Below are positions 13,060 through 23,175 of a DNA stretch of 64,000 nt, piece after piece. Below the pieces are notes generated by a model. The model was not told the DNA's origin. It made no database searches and was given only the letters and a program-made list of their open reading frames with translations. This DNA comes from Escallonia rubra (Eukaryota; Streptophyta; Magnoliopsida; Escalloniales; Escalloniaceae), in contig JAVXUO010001261.1 of assembly GCA_033065855.1 (NCBI GenBank), positions 1 through 64,000 of the forward strand. The letters run 5' to 3'. Made by a program: the position numbers and the translations under genes. Positions within the stretch are counted from its first letter, which is position 1, and every line of letters begins with the position of its first letter.

Positions 13060-13545
13060 GTTTGCGCGGAGGGGTGAACCACCGGGGGAAAATGGCCGAG
13101 GCCAAGCCCTCCAGGAGGCCGAGGCCGACCCCCATGGCCTGGGGAAAGCCGAGCCCGACCCCCTGGGGTTGGCCTAGGCCAAATGGTTGTCTTCTATTTT
13201 CGGAGCCCAAGGTCACTTCTCCTTTTGCGAACTTTGGGTGCGCCGTCGGTAGGTGTTTTGATAAGCAATGATGAATCCGGAAGTTACGTTATGACGAGTG
13301 CGTTGCCAAGAACCATACCCACATTGCGGACGAGGTGCCAAGGTTACGTGCAAAGCGTACGAAGTGAAAAAGTGCGAAAAGGGGTATGCGGGAAAGGGGT
13401 GAACCACCGGGGGAAAGTGGCCAAGGCCAAGCCCCCCAGGAGGCCGACCCCTATGGCCTGGGGAAGGCCGAGGCCGACCCCTATGGCCTGGGGAAGGCCG
13501 AGGCCGACCCCCTGGGGTTGGCCAAGGCCCTTTTCCCCCTTGACC
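13060..13545. repeat. Duplicated GGGGTGAACCACCGGGGG block
   Basis: The segments at about 13070-13180 and 13395-13540 are copies of each other. Each starts with GGGGTGAACCACCGGGGG and continues into CCATGGCCTGGGGAA or CTATGGCCTGGGGAA modules. The second has an extra internal GACCCCTATGGCCTGGGG unit. Confidence 0.8.
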
Positions 13546-13740
13546 CCGTTTCTCCAAATGCGCCGTCGGCCGATATTTTTGATGAAAAGGTGTTCGGATG
13601 GTCTCGGCGTGACGATCGCGCTAGCGTTAGTGACGTCGACGCGAAATAAAATGTCTAAGTCACGCACGAAGCGCGCGGAACGAGAAAAACACGTGTCTTG
13701 GGCGCGTGGGCGCTGACAGGTTTAATGCGTTGGAAAATTG

Positions 13741-15567
13741 ACCATTGACAATGTCGACGTGTTCGCGTGAAATGGTATTATGAAATGAAGGAATAATAAA
13801 ATCAATGTTGGTTTGAAATTCTTCGTCCAAACACTTACTATATATGACATATATAGTTCTCGTGATTATTATTCTTTTAACACTGATAGACGAGTCTAAC
13901 AATCTTATGGGTTCAATTTCATATCTTTTGAGTGTGATCTCGATTTATGACTTTAGACATGGACTTCTTTAGGTTTGTATATCCCTTAAGTCATGTGAAC
14001 TTTTTTTTACTGCTACCTGATTGTAGTAAGAGACTAGAAATTTTTATTATTAGAGGTCTCATTATATGCTCAGTGACATTAACTAGTGACGCTAGAAAAT
14101 ATTGAGTAAACTGACTAACCATATGCCTTAAATATCTTTACATGAGGGATTGTAACAATGACTAAATTGACTAATCGTATGCCTTAGATGTCACCATCAT
14201 TTTTGTTACATTTTGTTGAATACTTTTAACTAATTATTGAAGACTAAATAGTTAAATTGAAGATAGAAATTGAAAACTATAAGAAACGAGAAAATTGCAA
14301 ATGCATATGAATTGGCATTATTAGCTAGGCCCATAGCCATCGCAAGGTGATCTGGGACTACTCCTTGTTGAAGAGACAGTGGAATTGGACCTACATGCAC
14401 AGACATGTTAAGGCCCAGCTCAAAAGCATATGCAGTCCGGCATGGCCACCGGCCCACTACTAATAGAAAGTTAATTTCAATTATTACTCCACTGATCAGA
14501 GTTACCATCCATCCACTATTTGTCTGTATAACACTTTGCTTGGTCGGACCCAAGTTGTGTTCTGCATATACTCAAACGTGGATACAGGAAAAGGACTTGT
14601 TTGGGCTTGTGAGAATTTATGATGGATAGACGTGTGCTCTAGTCTCCTGCGCGTCGCTTCTTGTTAGAGGCAAATATACGACATCGCCCTGCTTGTGTTT
14701 CGTAAATAAGTTTGTCATGTATTTCGGTTCGTGCGGGAATTAGAGGCTCAGATATATGTGGTGGCCTTGCAGGTATCCGAGACACAATACTCTCGGCCGG
14801 TTGTATCAGAACATAGCGATCCTGTCATTTTTGCAACCAAAAAAAAAGAAAAAGGCGTAGTAGTAAATCGGTTCAAAGGAGTCTAGCTTGGGGTCTTGTT
14901 ACATGGGGTCCTAACCCCTAGGTAGTCTTTTCTTTGTTCGGCTAGTTGGGCATGTTGTTTTGAAAATTTATAAGGTTCATGGAGATGAAGCAAACCTTTT
15001 TCATATACGTTTAATTATCCTTAATTAGATAGATCTACATTTAACAACAGGAGCTATTAAGCCATTATAAACCGAACCTATCTATTTGCACAGCTTCCTG
15101 ATGGAGCTATACTCATCGCACTACTGAAAACACACTGATCAAGCTTCCACAAGTGAGAGAATGAAAACAAATAGTACGTTCAATGTACTATACAAATATT
15201 TCTTCTTTATTATGAAAAAGCAGGTTTTGACTTGGATATCAAAAGTTTGACAGTGTTGATTCACAAACAGTAAACAAGTGTGTGTCTCTGATGGTTCTTC
15301 CTTTTGCTTTTCTTGTTGGGTTGGGGGGTGGGGGGATGGGTAAGGGTGGGGAGTGGGGCTGGGGGTTGAGGAGACATGAGAGTAGAACAAGAAAACAAGT
15401 AGTTATTCATGTAAAAGGTCCAAACCAAAGATGGTGGCTCCTACTTCCTAAAAATGGTTCAATGTTTCTTTTTGCTTTTCCTTCCTCCACTTCTCTAGAT
15501 CACTACCTAACGATATCGATTTTCCTCTTTCAGTGCTCAAGAAACAGCAGTCAAGCCTACCAGTTAA
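13741..15567. other. Intergenic, nothing recognised
   Basis: AT-rich DNA with only a small near-palindrome (CTATATATGACATATATAG at about 13841) and a G-rich stretch near 15320-15370. A 107-codon minus frame at 14230-14553 has no recognisable similarity and no supporting signals, so I do not call it a gene. Confidence 0.55.
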
Positions 15568-15882
15568 TCACGGGTGATTAAGGGTCTCGCAGTAGCTTTT
15601 AAGCATTGGAGGAAAAAAAGGGTTGAAAGGGAACACTTTTGGCCAACAATTCTCATTGATGTCAAGGAAGGCTTTGCAGCAAGCGGGGCTGACCAAGCTA
15701 ACATTGACACTGAAGAAGGAGGCAATGAGCCCTTCGATGCACCCTTGCACCCCTTGTAGAGCTTCTAGGCAAACTGTTCCACCGATGCCACCAAATTGTA
15801 TTTGCGCAAGGCATGGTGCAACCAACATGGACACACATGCTACCATCAAAGCAATGTTGTTCAAGGCGTTAAGTCGAGACAT
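15568..15882 (-). CDS. Small secreted prolamin-like six-cysteine protein (copy A)
   Basis: This single-exon gene encodes 104 residues of the prolamin-like (ECA1 gametogenesis-related / EC1-like) class of small secreted plant proteins. Several characterised members act around the female gametophyte. The start at 15882 is chosen because it opens a good signal peptide (residues 1-26, ending CLAQ). The frame stays open 49 codons further upstream, but that part is not signal-like. Six cysteines at 38, 48, 68, 69, 79 and 98 give the spacing C-x9-C-x19-CC-x9-C-x18-C. The block NCWPKVFPFNPFFPP is shared with copies E and F. A TATA box (TTATAAATAC, about 16000-15991) lies about 110 bp upstream of the ATG. 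The gene looks intact. The family call is firm; the role in this plant is unknown. Confidence 0.88.
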   Translation of the reverse strand: MSRLNALNNIALMVACVSMLVAPCLAQIQFGGIGGTVCLEALQGVQGCIEGLIASFFSVNVSLVSPACCKAFLDINENCWPKVFPFNPFFPPMLKSYCETLNHP

Positions 15883-15990
15883 TTTTTGGCTGGGAAGCAA
15901 AAGGAGTTTCTGTAGCTGAATGGTGATATTGCTGTTAGTAAACTTTGCTACCGAGCTTGTGTGATGAAATTTCCAGGTTAAGGGTGTGTG

Positions 15991-16000
15991 GTATTTATAA
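15991..16000 (-). promoter_or_regulatory. TATA box of prolamin-like gene A
   Basis: TTATAAATAC on the minus strand, about 110 bp upstream of the chosen ATG at 15882. It supports the shorter gene model because it falls inside the longer open frame. Confidence 0.7.
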
Positions 16001-18109
16001 GGCAGAGAGAGTGTGTAATGTACTTGCAACTGATGCTTCTTTTTCTATCTTGGGTATTCCTTAATTCTTGTCATCTTTATTGTACAGTAATACCTGTTAT
16101 TTAAGTTGTAATCAATGTAGTTTGACTGACATAAAACAAGTTTAGCATCTTTCTGGAGAGACTGATTAAGAACTTGATTTAAATCCATGAATGAGCTAGG
16201 AATAACTAAAGAAGACATTGTAATGAAGGGAAATCACGAAAGTGAAACCTGCGAATATTGCATTCATAGTCCTTCTGGTGTCGTCAAATGCTTTAGCGAC
16301 TATTTAATTGGCGATTGGGATTTTTGTTAAATGAACTTCTAATGGACAAAACTTTTCTCCTACACCGTACTGATTGCTAGTAATGAAGGATGGAAACCTC
16401 TGGACTAAATTTCCCATTCCTACATACCCATCTTCTGAAATATACAGCGTACCAATATTATATAGGAGCCAAAAAAAAAAAAAGTTCAGTGACCCTTTTG
16501 TAGCATCTCACTACATGTAGGATACAAATTTTCGTTGGAGAAGTCTACCTTAATTAAACCCATAAGATACCTTTTCACGCGCTAAATTGTGCGCCACAAA
16601 ATTTTCACTGGTTGGACAAATAGGAGGTGTGGACAAGAATATTATTAAGGGTGTGAAAATAGGCATTTTGTATTTTATTTCAACACAAATAGGAATATAT
16701 TATGAGCATTATGCAATCGTTGAAAGAAAGAATTTGTGATGTAAAAATGATAGTTTACAGGGACGAGCGTCTATTCTACTTTATGTTTATCTACAACTAG
16801 TTTCGTTGCCAGAAGATCAATACTTTGTTAGTAATACACCGGACACAACGGGTGTGGACAAGCATTATAGGATGTGAAGTTAAACATTTTGAAATTTTGA
16901 AAAAGAAAATTAGAGTAGATTAGTATTGAAAGTTACTGCCCCACCAAGTTTTCGTCCGATTAATTTCGTTGAGTTGGACGAAAAATAAATTATAAAACGA
17001 GGACCATGAGAATATTATTAACTCTTTTTCTACGAGTTGCCGGTAATTCCTTGTATTAAAATTTAGATGAACATAATTAATGAAAAGCATTTGGTTTGGC
17101 CCAGAAAGAAATCTATCCCTCGTACTTTTTCAGTGCTTACACATTTTTTTCCCAGAAAGTTAATTATTGTTACATCTTACTATCAGATAAAATCACTAAT
17201 ATTCCAACTTTACCTTCAAAAAACTTCCTCCCACCACCCTTGATTCCCAGACAAACATACGTCGCTACATGTTATTGGTGGCTCTCCTGGTATTGCTTTA
17301 GCTACTATTGTAGAATTAGTGTTAAAGTTTTTGCTAATAGTTTTACTGCAAAAGCCACAAAGAGATTCTGCGATGAGTTTTTCTCGCTGGTTGGAGGAAG
17401 TTGTCTCCAAATTGGGTGGGAGCAGAAGTCAGTCCTCATACAAGTAGTCACCATGTCAAACCTCTAAAGTTTAGAGGTTTGACATGATGTTAGTCCTCCC
17501 TTAGTTTAGAGTCTAAACTGAGGGAAAGATCAAACAAAGGCCAGCGATGTTGGCGGATGGTAGGTTATTGCACAAAGATAGCCAAGTTGATCTGCACCCG
17601 AGGACATACTCAACCTTTGAGCGTATTTGAGATTAATTTCGGATGATCAAACTTGATTAATTTGAAACAAATCAGGTACATGGGTATTTGGCAAAAAAGA
17701 TTCAGATATTTAATTTGCCTTAGAAAAACTAAAAACTAATTAAATTCACAATCCTGGGAAGTTGTCTCCCTCCTTTCTCCCTTTTACTCTCCTTTTTCTA
17801 ACGTAGCTCGACTATTTTTTATCCCAAGTGCTTGGGATTACAACAATCTACCCCCCTAAGTAAAGAATTATCACACTTACGTGGGATAAAACCCTTCCTC
17901 CGGATTTCTTATATGTCTGTTACATTAGTGTGTCCAAACACTGGATATGATTATTTTTATCCTATTCGAGGGTCTTACCCTTCGCTCCAAATACTGTCTT
18001 GATGCCTATACATTCCAAACTTTCAATCAAATGCATGTCCAAGTAGTGATTAAGGCTAAATGTAATTATTTTCTTCTTAAAAACTTTTAGATTGGGCATC
18101 CTTTCTTCC
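16001..18109. other. Intergenic region between copies A and B
   Basis: AT-rich, with no gene recognised. It contains a partial MITE-like sequence near 16610-16665 and the double hairpin at 17452-17524. Confidence 0.55.
17452..17524. repeat. Two adjacent hairpin-forming palindromes
   Basis: The first has perfect 17-bp arms (17452-17468 and 17470-17486) around one central base. The second has 13-bp arms with one mismatch (17498-17510 and 17512-17524), also around one base. The two stems are 11 bp apart. No ORF or promoter explains them. Confidence 0.85.
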
Positions 18110-18629
18110 GAAAAATTTATCTCCCCTTTTAAAACCCCTTTATCAACTACTTCTCGTTCCAACTACTATGGAATTATATATCTTATGGCATACCTTTCAG
18201 AGCAAGTGTATGCAGTAGAGTACAGCTGGTGGTTTGGATTTGTTGGACCAAAAAGTTTCATCTGTTGTTGAATTCTTTTTTATTATTCCATTTTTAAAAT
18301 AAAAAAAATAATAGGAAAAGGATGCTTCTATGAGAAAAAATGAAACATGTGCGGGCTTGAGTACCACTACCAGAATTAAGCGTGTAGATTGCAACTAAAG
18401 AAATTTATCGGACAAACATTGACTCTGAAATGGTGGAAATCTAATAGAACAGTGAGCGTACATTTGAGAAAAAAAAAATAGCCACAATTCAAAGCTTTTG
18501 AGTTTAGTTATTTAGTTTTTTGCACTTGATTTTAGGTACCACTATTTGCTAATTAATTAATCACCCAAAGTATGATGACTATTTGCCGTAAAAACAAGTA
18601 ACTTAAAACATAATTATTAATAAAGGAAA

Positions 18630-18745
18630 ATGCTATATTGCCACCCCTTATATACTTTTTCACCATTTTCAGTCGCTAAAAAGTGCTTTAATGACAAGGG
18701 CTGACTTTTTTGGACAAGCAAGACGGTGGATTAGCATCTATACTA
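18630..18745. mobile_element. MITE related to the one at 1480
   Basis: The left end (TTGCCACCCCTTATATACTT) and internal GTCGCTAAAAAGTGCTTTAATGACAAG-like part correspond to the foldback element in the transporter intron. The right end (GGTGGATTAGCAT) is diverged. It lies in the upstream region of gene B. Boundaries are approximate. Confidence 0.45.
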
Positions 18746-19334
18746 CTTATAAAGAGAACGGTCATTTTGGTTTATCAGTCCTTTTGGCGTTACATGACTA
18801 TCTATCTAAAATTACGACACTTAGCATTCTAAGAAAAATTTTAAAACAAAAATATTAAATAGTAAATAACTACTTTAAGGACATGTTTGATATTAATGTT
18901 TTAGAATACTTATACACCATGTTTAATTTTTTTATAAATTTTACCTTAACAATTTTATTTTTGCATGCACATGTGTGTGCTACGAATGCTAGTACTAAGA
19001 AATGGGAAGAGCCTCTTCCTTTAGAAAAAAAATAAATCATATTTTGTGGCTAACCACATAAATGTTCTCTACAGCAATGCATTGAAGTATTGTATGTTGT
19101 GCATATGTCCTTTAAGTTGTAACCTCTCATTTACAATACCACGGTCAATGAAATGTACAATTACGGTGGCAAAAAGAATAGAATACTTCAGTAAACTGCT
19201 AGAGAGAATAAATGAATTACCTTGTTCAACAGTAAAATGGCCATAAGAGAAGAAATAATGCATTTATTTATAAGTAGCAAAACGTATGCCAAAGTTATGT
19301 GTGCTTTTATGAGAATCAATGAGACCAAATCTTT

Positions 19335-19344
19335 CTATAAATCC
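19335..19344 (+). promoter_or_regulatory. TATA box of prolamin-like gene B
   Basis: CTATAAATCC about 100 bp upstream of the ATG at 19439. The orthologous site in pseudogene D reads CTTTAAATCC. Confidence 0.7.
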
Positions 19345-19438
19345 CTTCAACCAAGTGAAAGCGAAAAGCAAATTCACAAACCTCGGAAAACAGCAGCATA
19401 GTACATCCCTGTAAGTGTGAGCAAATTTCATTCTAAGA

Positions 19439-19792
19439 ATGGCCATAATGTCAGTACAGAGCCTTACAATGCTGTTGGTGATCGCATTCATGGCAACATC
19501 AGCCATGTCAAGGGTAACACAATTAGCACCATCGCCAGCATCTTCCAGCATTGAGATCGTCCAATGTTGGGCACCTCTAGGTAAAGTTGATGGATGTGCA
19601 GAACAGTTATACGAGGTTCTCACAACTGGCAAACTTGGAGTTCTAAGCGGTCTTTGCTGCAAGGCCATTACCAACATCCAACATGCCTGCTGGCCTCGCA
19701 TGTTTTCGTTTAGTGCCACATTCCCTAAGATTCTTAAGGCCTACTGCGAGACTCCAATGTGGTCAACTGGATTATTGCGGCAAACAATCTGA
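19439..19792 (+). CDS. Small secreted prolamin-like six-cysteine protein (copy B)
   Basis: This single-exon gene encodes 117 residues of the prolamin-like / ECA1 class, with a signal peptide (about residues 1-24, MLLVIAFMATSAMS core). The mature domain has cysteines at 43, 53, 73, 74, 84 and 103, giving C-x9-C-x19-CC-x9-C-x18-C. Landmarks are QCWAPLGKVDGC, LCCKAITNI and ACWPRMF. The C-terminal tail after the last cysteine is short. It has a TATA box about 100 bp upstream. Its promoter, coding region and 3' flank are duplicated at 33145-33733, where the homologue is a pseudogene, so B is the surviving copy of that pair. Nearest intact relative in the window is copy C. Confidence 0.88.
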   Translation: MAIMSVQSLTMLLVIAFMATSAMSRVTQLAPSPASSSIEIVQCWAPLGKVDGCAEQLYEVLTTGKLGVLSGLCCKAITNIQHACWPRMFSFSATFPKILKAYCETPMWSTGLLRQTI

Positions 19793-20765
19793 TGTTGGTT
19801 CATGAAGCAACGAATCAGCCACAATGCTTTTGCAGCCAAAAAGGAGCAAAAGACGTGAGAAAAAGGGGTATTTTTTGGCGTGGTTCCGCTTAGATATTTT
19901 GGTTTATGAGTCGGGCTTGATCTTGAATGTCACGTCGTTGAGGGAACGAAAAACAACATGTAGAAATTTTAGTCGTTAGTGTAATAAAAATTGATCTAGT
20001 ATGACCGCATATGGTTCAGTGATCAACATTTAGTAAACTTGAAACATTTATGCCTTTCAGTTTCTTATTAGGATGTGCAATAAGAATTGTATCTCTATGT
20101 GTATCACTACGAGCATCACATCCATTTGGAGGTTCACAAATCTGCATATAGTTATAGGTTCTCTTCTCCCTTACTCTTATCTACAAAGATGCACATATTT
20201 AGAATAATCTCATTAACCGGTGTTCTATTATCAAGTATGCATAATGAAATTTATAGAGATGAGATCGAGTATGGAATTATAAATTCACTCTTTTAAACTC
20301 TTCTAAACAACAAATGGCTTTAGTGGCACTTTTTAATAACGAAACTTCAACTTTTAATGAGAAGTGGAGTGGGAGAGTCCAAATTTAGAGTTAATTTATC
20401 AATTTTTCAATAGAGCTACTAGGATTTTCCAACTTTTTTTACTTAAAGACTTTAACCAAATCGCATATATATTGGTCATCCAACCTTTTTTACTTAAAGA
20501 CTTTAAGCAAATGGCAAATATATTGATCATACAAGCAACTTTAAATGGTAAATATGAGGGAGACCATGGTCTCTCCCTCCGGACCTACACAAGGTCCACA
20601 AGAGTTAATTAGGGTAGATGATTTTAAAGTTTTGGTGTTAAAAGTTTTTTGCATTCTCTCTATTTACAAGAATACGATGGTTGTTTTTTATCTGAGAGTA
20701 GTGTTTTAGGGTTTTCTTAAGCTTGTTGGTAGTCACTTACACTTAATTAGCTGAATAGCAAGGGT

Positions 20766-20766
<1 letters not shown>

Positions 20767-20804
<38 letters not shown>

Positions 20805-20806
20805 GA
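20767..20806. repeat. (TC)n(CA)n microsatellite, unit 1
   Basis: A TC run passing into a short CA run. The duplicated locus in unit 2 is the (CT)n tract at 37808-37839, so the tract predates the segmental duplication. Confidence 0.9.
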
Positions 20807-21902
20807 GGTGCAACATATGTAGCCAATTGTGAAAAGGTTCGCAAGCTATTTGTACCAAGTCTTGAGAAAACACATTCATGGCGTCATATGACTGATTCAT
20901 AACGGCTATCAGCTAATCAATGAAAGGCAATGGGCTCCGAAACTACCAAGTTGATTTGTTGAAATTAAAGGGTGCTAAAGTATACAACTAAACCAGACTG
21001 CATATTCAGGTGGCAGCCATGATTTCCAGATTCATATTCGTAATACTCCATCTCATGGGATGGCCACTATTTGGGGACGTGACAGTCGCCCTAAACTTTT
21101 CTAGGCAAAAGATAAGTGCGGCTATTAATTCTCAACTCTAAACTTCATGTTTCTTAGGTTAGCTAGAAGCTCTCATTGGCACCAATGTTGAACATGGCAA
21201 GGCCTTCCTCCACAAGGACGGAAATTGTAGCCTTAAACCGCCAAAAGTTTTTGCCTTTGTACTCTCTTATAAAACTGGAATCAGTCGATAAACCATGCCA
21301 TGATACGTTCTTTGTCAGCCATAACGGTAATGTCTAAGCCTACTCTAAATTCTATGCAGCCATTACAGTCGATTACCAGTGTTGGAAAATATGCTATGCT
21401 TTGTGTATACTAGTGCAGAAAAACAGTTTCGGAAATATACCAACATGCAAAAGTCTAACGTTTCCAAAAAGCAGTAACGAAACCAAGAAAATAATGTGTA
21501 ATATAACTCACAGCAAAATTACGGAACAACAAATGGAAAAGGCTGAGGCGTGAATTTAATTTACTGTCCTTAAGACTTTATTCGACCCGCAATGGTGCTA
21601 ACGGTCTCTTGACGAAAGTTTCCAAGGATACAACGGCAATGCGTTTGAAATAGGAGCACTTCAAATTTCAGACCCAGCTAACCAAACAATATGCAGAACT
21701 CTCTTTTTGGACACAGGAAAAACCAGACAGAATATTACAGAAGACACTTTCGGGATTCACTTATTCGGTTATTAATTAACTTCTGTAACTGATTTATTTT
21801 TATACAGTGAATATTCACTGGAAAGTGCAACTCTTCACAGCTGGTTGAAAATGTTGTAATTTTTCGGAAAAGAAAATAAATAAATAAATTGGCTAAATAA
21901 AT

Positions 21903-23088
21903 TGGCTAATTACACCTATATCTCTGAGGTTTGGGGGTTATTACTGGTAAGGACAATAGTTTGGCAAAATTACACTTATGTACGTTGACCAGGCAGAATC
22001 TAAAAAATCCTAACGGTTTTAATGAAAATACTTTATTGTCCCTAAGTTGGAACCTTAATTTTTTTTAATGCCATTATTTCATCTTTCAAAAAAAAAGATT
22101 AATGTCAAACTCTAAACCAGATAAGGTGGCCCAATCCCTCACCCCGGCAGCTCCTTCCCGCCCCGACGACAGTCCCCTTCCCCGCCGGCAGAGGTAGCCC
22201 ACTTCTCCGCCAGCAGCGGTAGCCTATTTCTCCTCCGGCAGTCCCTTATTCACCGAGCAAAGCAGATCCACCACTGGCGACGTCGACGTCGCTCCTCCCC
22301 CTCCATCTCTTCTCTCCTCCCCCCGCCGCAACCCACTCGCTCTCCCCACGCCTACAACTTCAACGAATTTCCCAACCCAAACCACCAATGATGCCGGCCG
22401 GAATACTCGCCGGCCTTTTCTGCCTCTTTGCCCTCTACTGTGGAACAGTCTCTTTTGCGCACAGATCCACCGCAGCGGCCGTCCCCTTCTGTGCTCTCAC
22501 AATCAGCCGGCTTCATTGCGGGTTGACCAATATTCGCCGTCCCCATCGTCGCTGAAAAAAACAGATCCACCGCAGCCCCCCGTCCCCTTCTGTTCTCTCT
22601 CAATCGGCCAGTGTGGGTGGGTTGACCAAAATTCACAAATTAGGGTTTTGAACTAACCTGCTCATTCGCAAATTCACAAATTTGAACTAATCTGCTCATA
22701 TTGAAACCCTAATTTGCAATTAGGGTTTTGAAACCCTAATTTGCAATTAGGGTTTTGAATTGGCAGATTGAATTTTTTTGATGAAATGGATTGCAAGGAT
22801 AGAGAACAAATCAAGGGTTTAAAACCCTAATCTTTAAATTAAAGCTTCAAATCTTAATTTAAAAATTTTAAAAATATTATGTATACACAGCACAAGGGGT
22901 AATATTGGCATTTTCAATATACGTATTGATGACATCATCCAAAAAGTAAACTTTTTGGACGAAACCCTGACAGATGGACACGACTGATATATTTTAAAAG
23001 TGTTTGGTCACGGTATGTTACATTTTGAAACTTTGTGTCCTTGACTATAATTACCCCATCACCGCAGGGACATATGTGTAATTAGCCC
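21903..23088 (-). mobile_element. MULE-like non-autonomous element, copy 1
   Basis: This 1186-bp element has long terminal inverted repeats (left TGGCTAATTACACCTATATC, right reading GGGCTAATTACACATATGTC when reversed). A 9-bp flanking repeat, TAAATAAAT (21894-21902, 23089-23097), is of low complexity. The 1181-bp copy at 43280-44460 lies in the opposite orientation, with matching ends and the same AAACCCTAATTTGCAAATTAG modules. The interior has a GC-rich part but no transposase. A 9-bp duplication and long inverted repeats point to Mutator-like elements. Confidence 0.75.
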
Positions 23089-23167
23089 TAAATAAATAAA
23101 TAAAAATTTATTTATTTAAAATGTTTTTGTCCCAAAAAGAATAAAGCCGATAATCCCAAGCCCAAGG

Positions 23168-23175
23168 ACCGGTAC
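23168..23175. repeat. 8-bp target-site duplication of the hAT element, left
   Basis: ACCGGTAC, repeated exactly at 27431-27438 on the other side of the element. Confidence 0.93.

Larger units (their letters stand above)
11110..13740 (-). mobile_element. Probable minus-strand long LTR (solo), GC-rich and repeat-laden
   Basis: A sharply bounded GC-rich block lies in AT-rich DNA. Read on the minus strand it begins with tandem repeats (13560 down to 11845). It then reaches a canonical TATA box (CTATAAATAG, 11450-11441), followed by a leader containing CCTAAGCATCGGA. That resembles the TTAAGCATCGGAGCG of the gypsy LTR at 51073. The order (repeat-rich U3, TATA, R-U5-like leader) suggests a large solo LTR of a Ty3/gypsy element. 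Exact ends and target duplication could not be fixed, and no primer-binding site follows, so the boundaries are approximate. The many open frames are by-products of GC richness. Confidence 0.5.

Noticed and set aside
11813..13716. Many overlapping frames of 70-177 codons in the GC-rich block
   Set aside because: GC-rich tandem repeats rarely contain stops. Frames recur with the 169-bp period on both strands and match no protein.
14230..14553. 107-codon minus frame with hydrophobic stretches
   Set aside because: No similarity that I recognise, no promoter, and AT-rich context. It could be chance.
17096..17467. 123-codon plus frame between genes A and B
   Set aside because: It overlaps a 64-codon minus frame, has no signal or domain, and runs into the hairpin.
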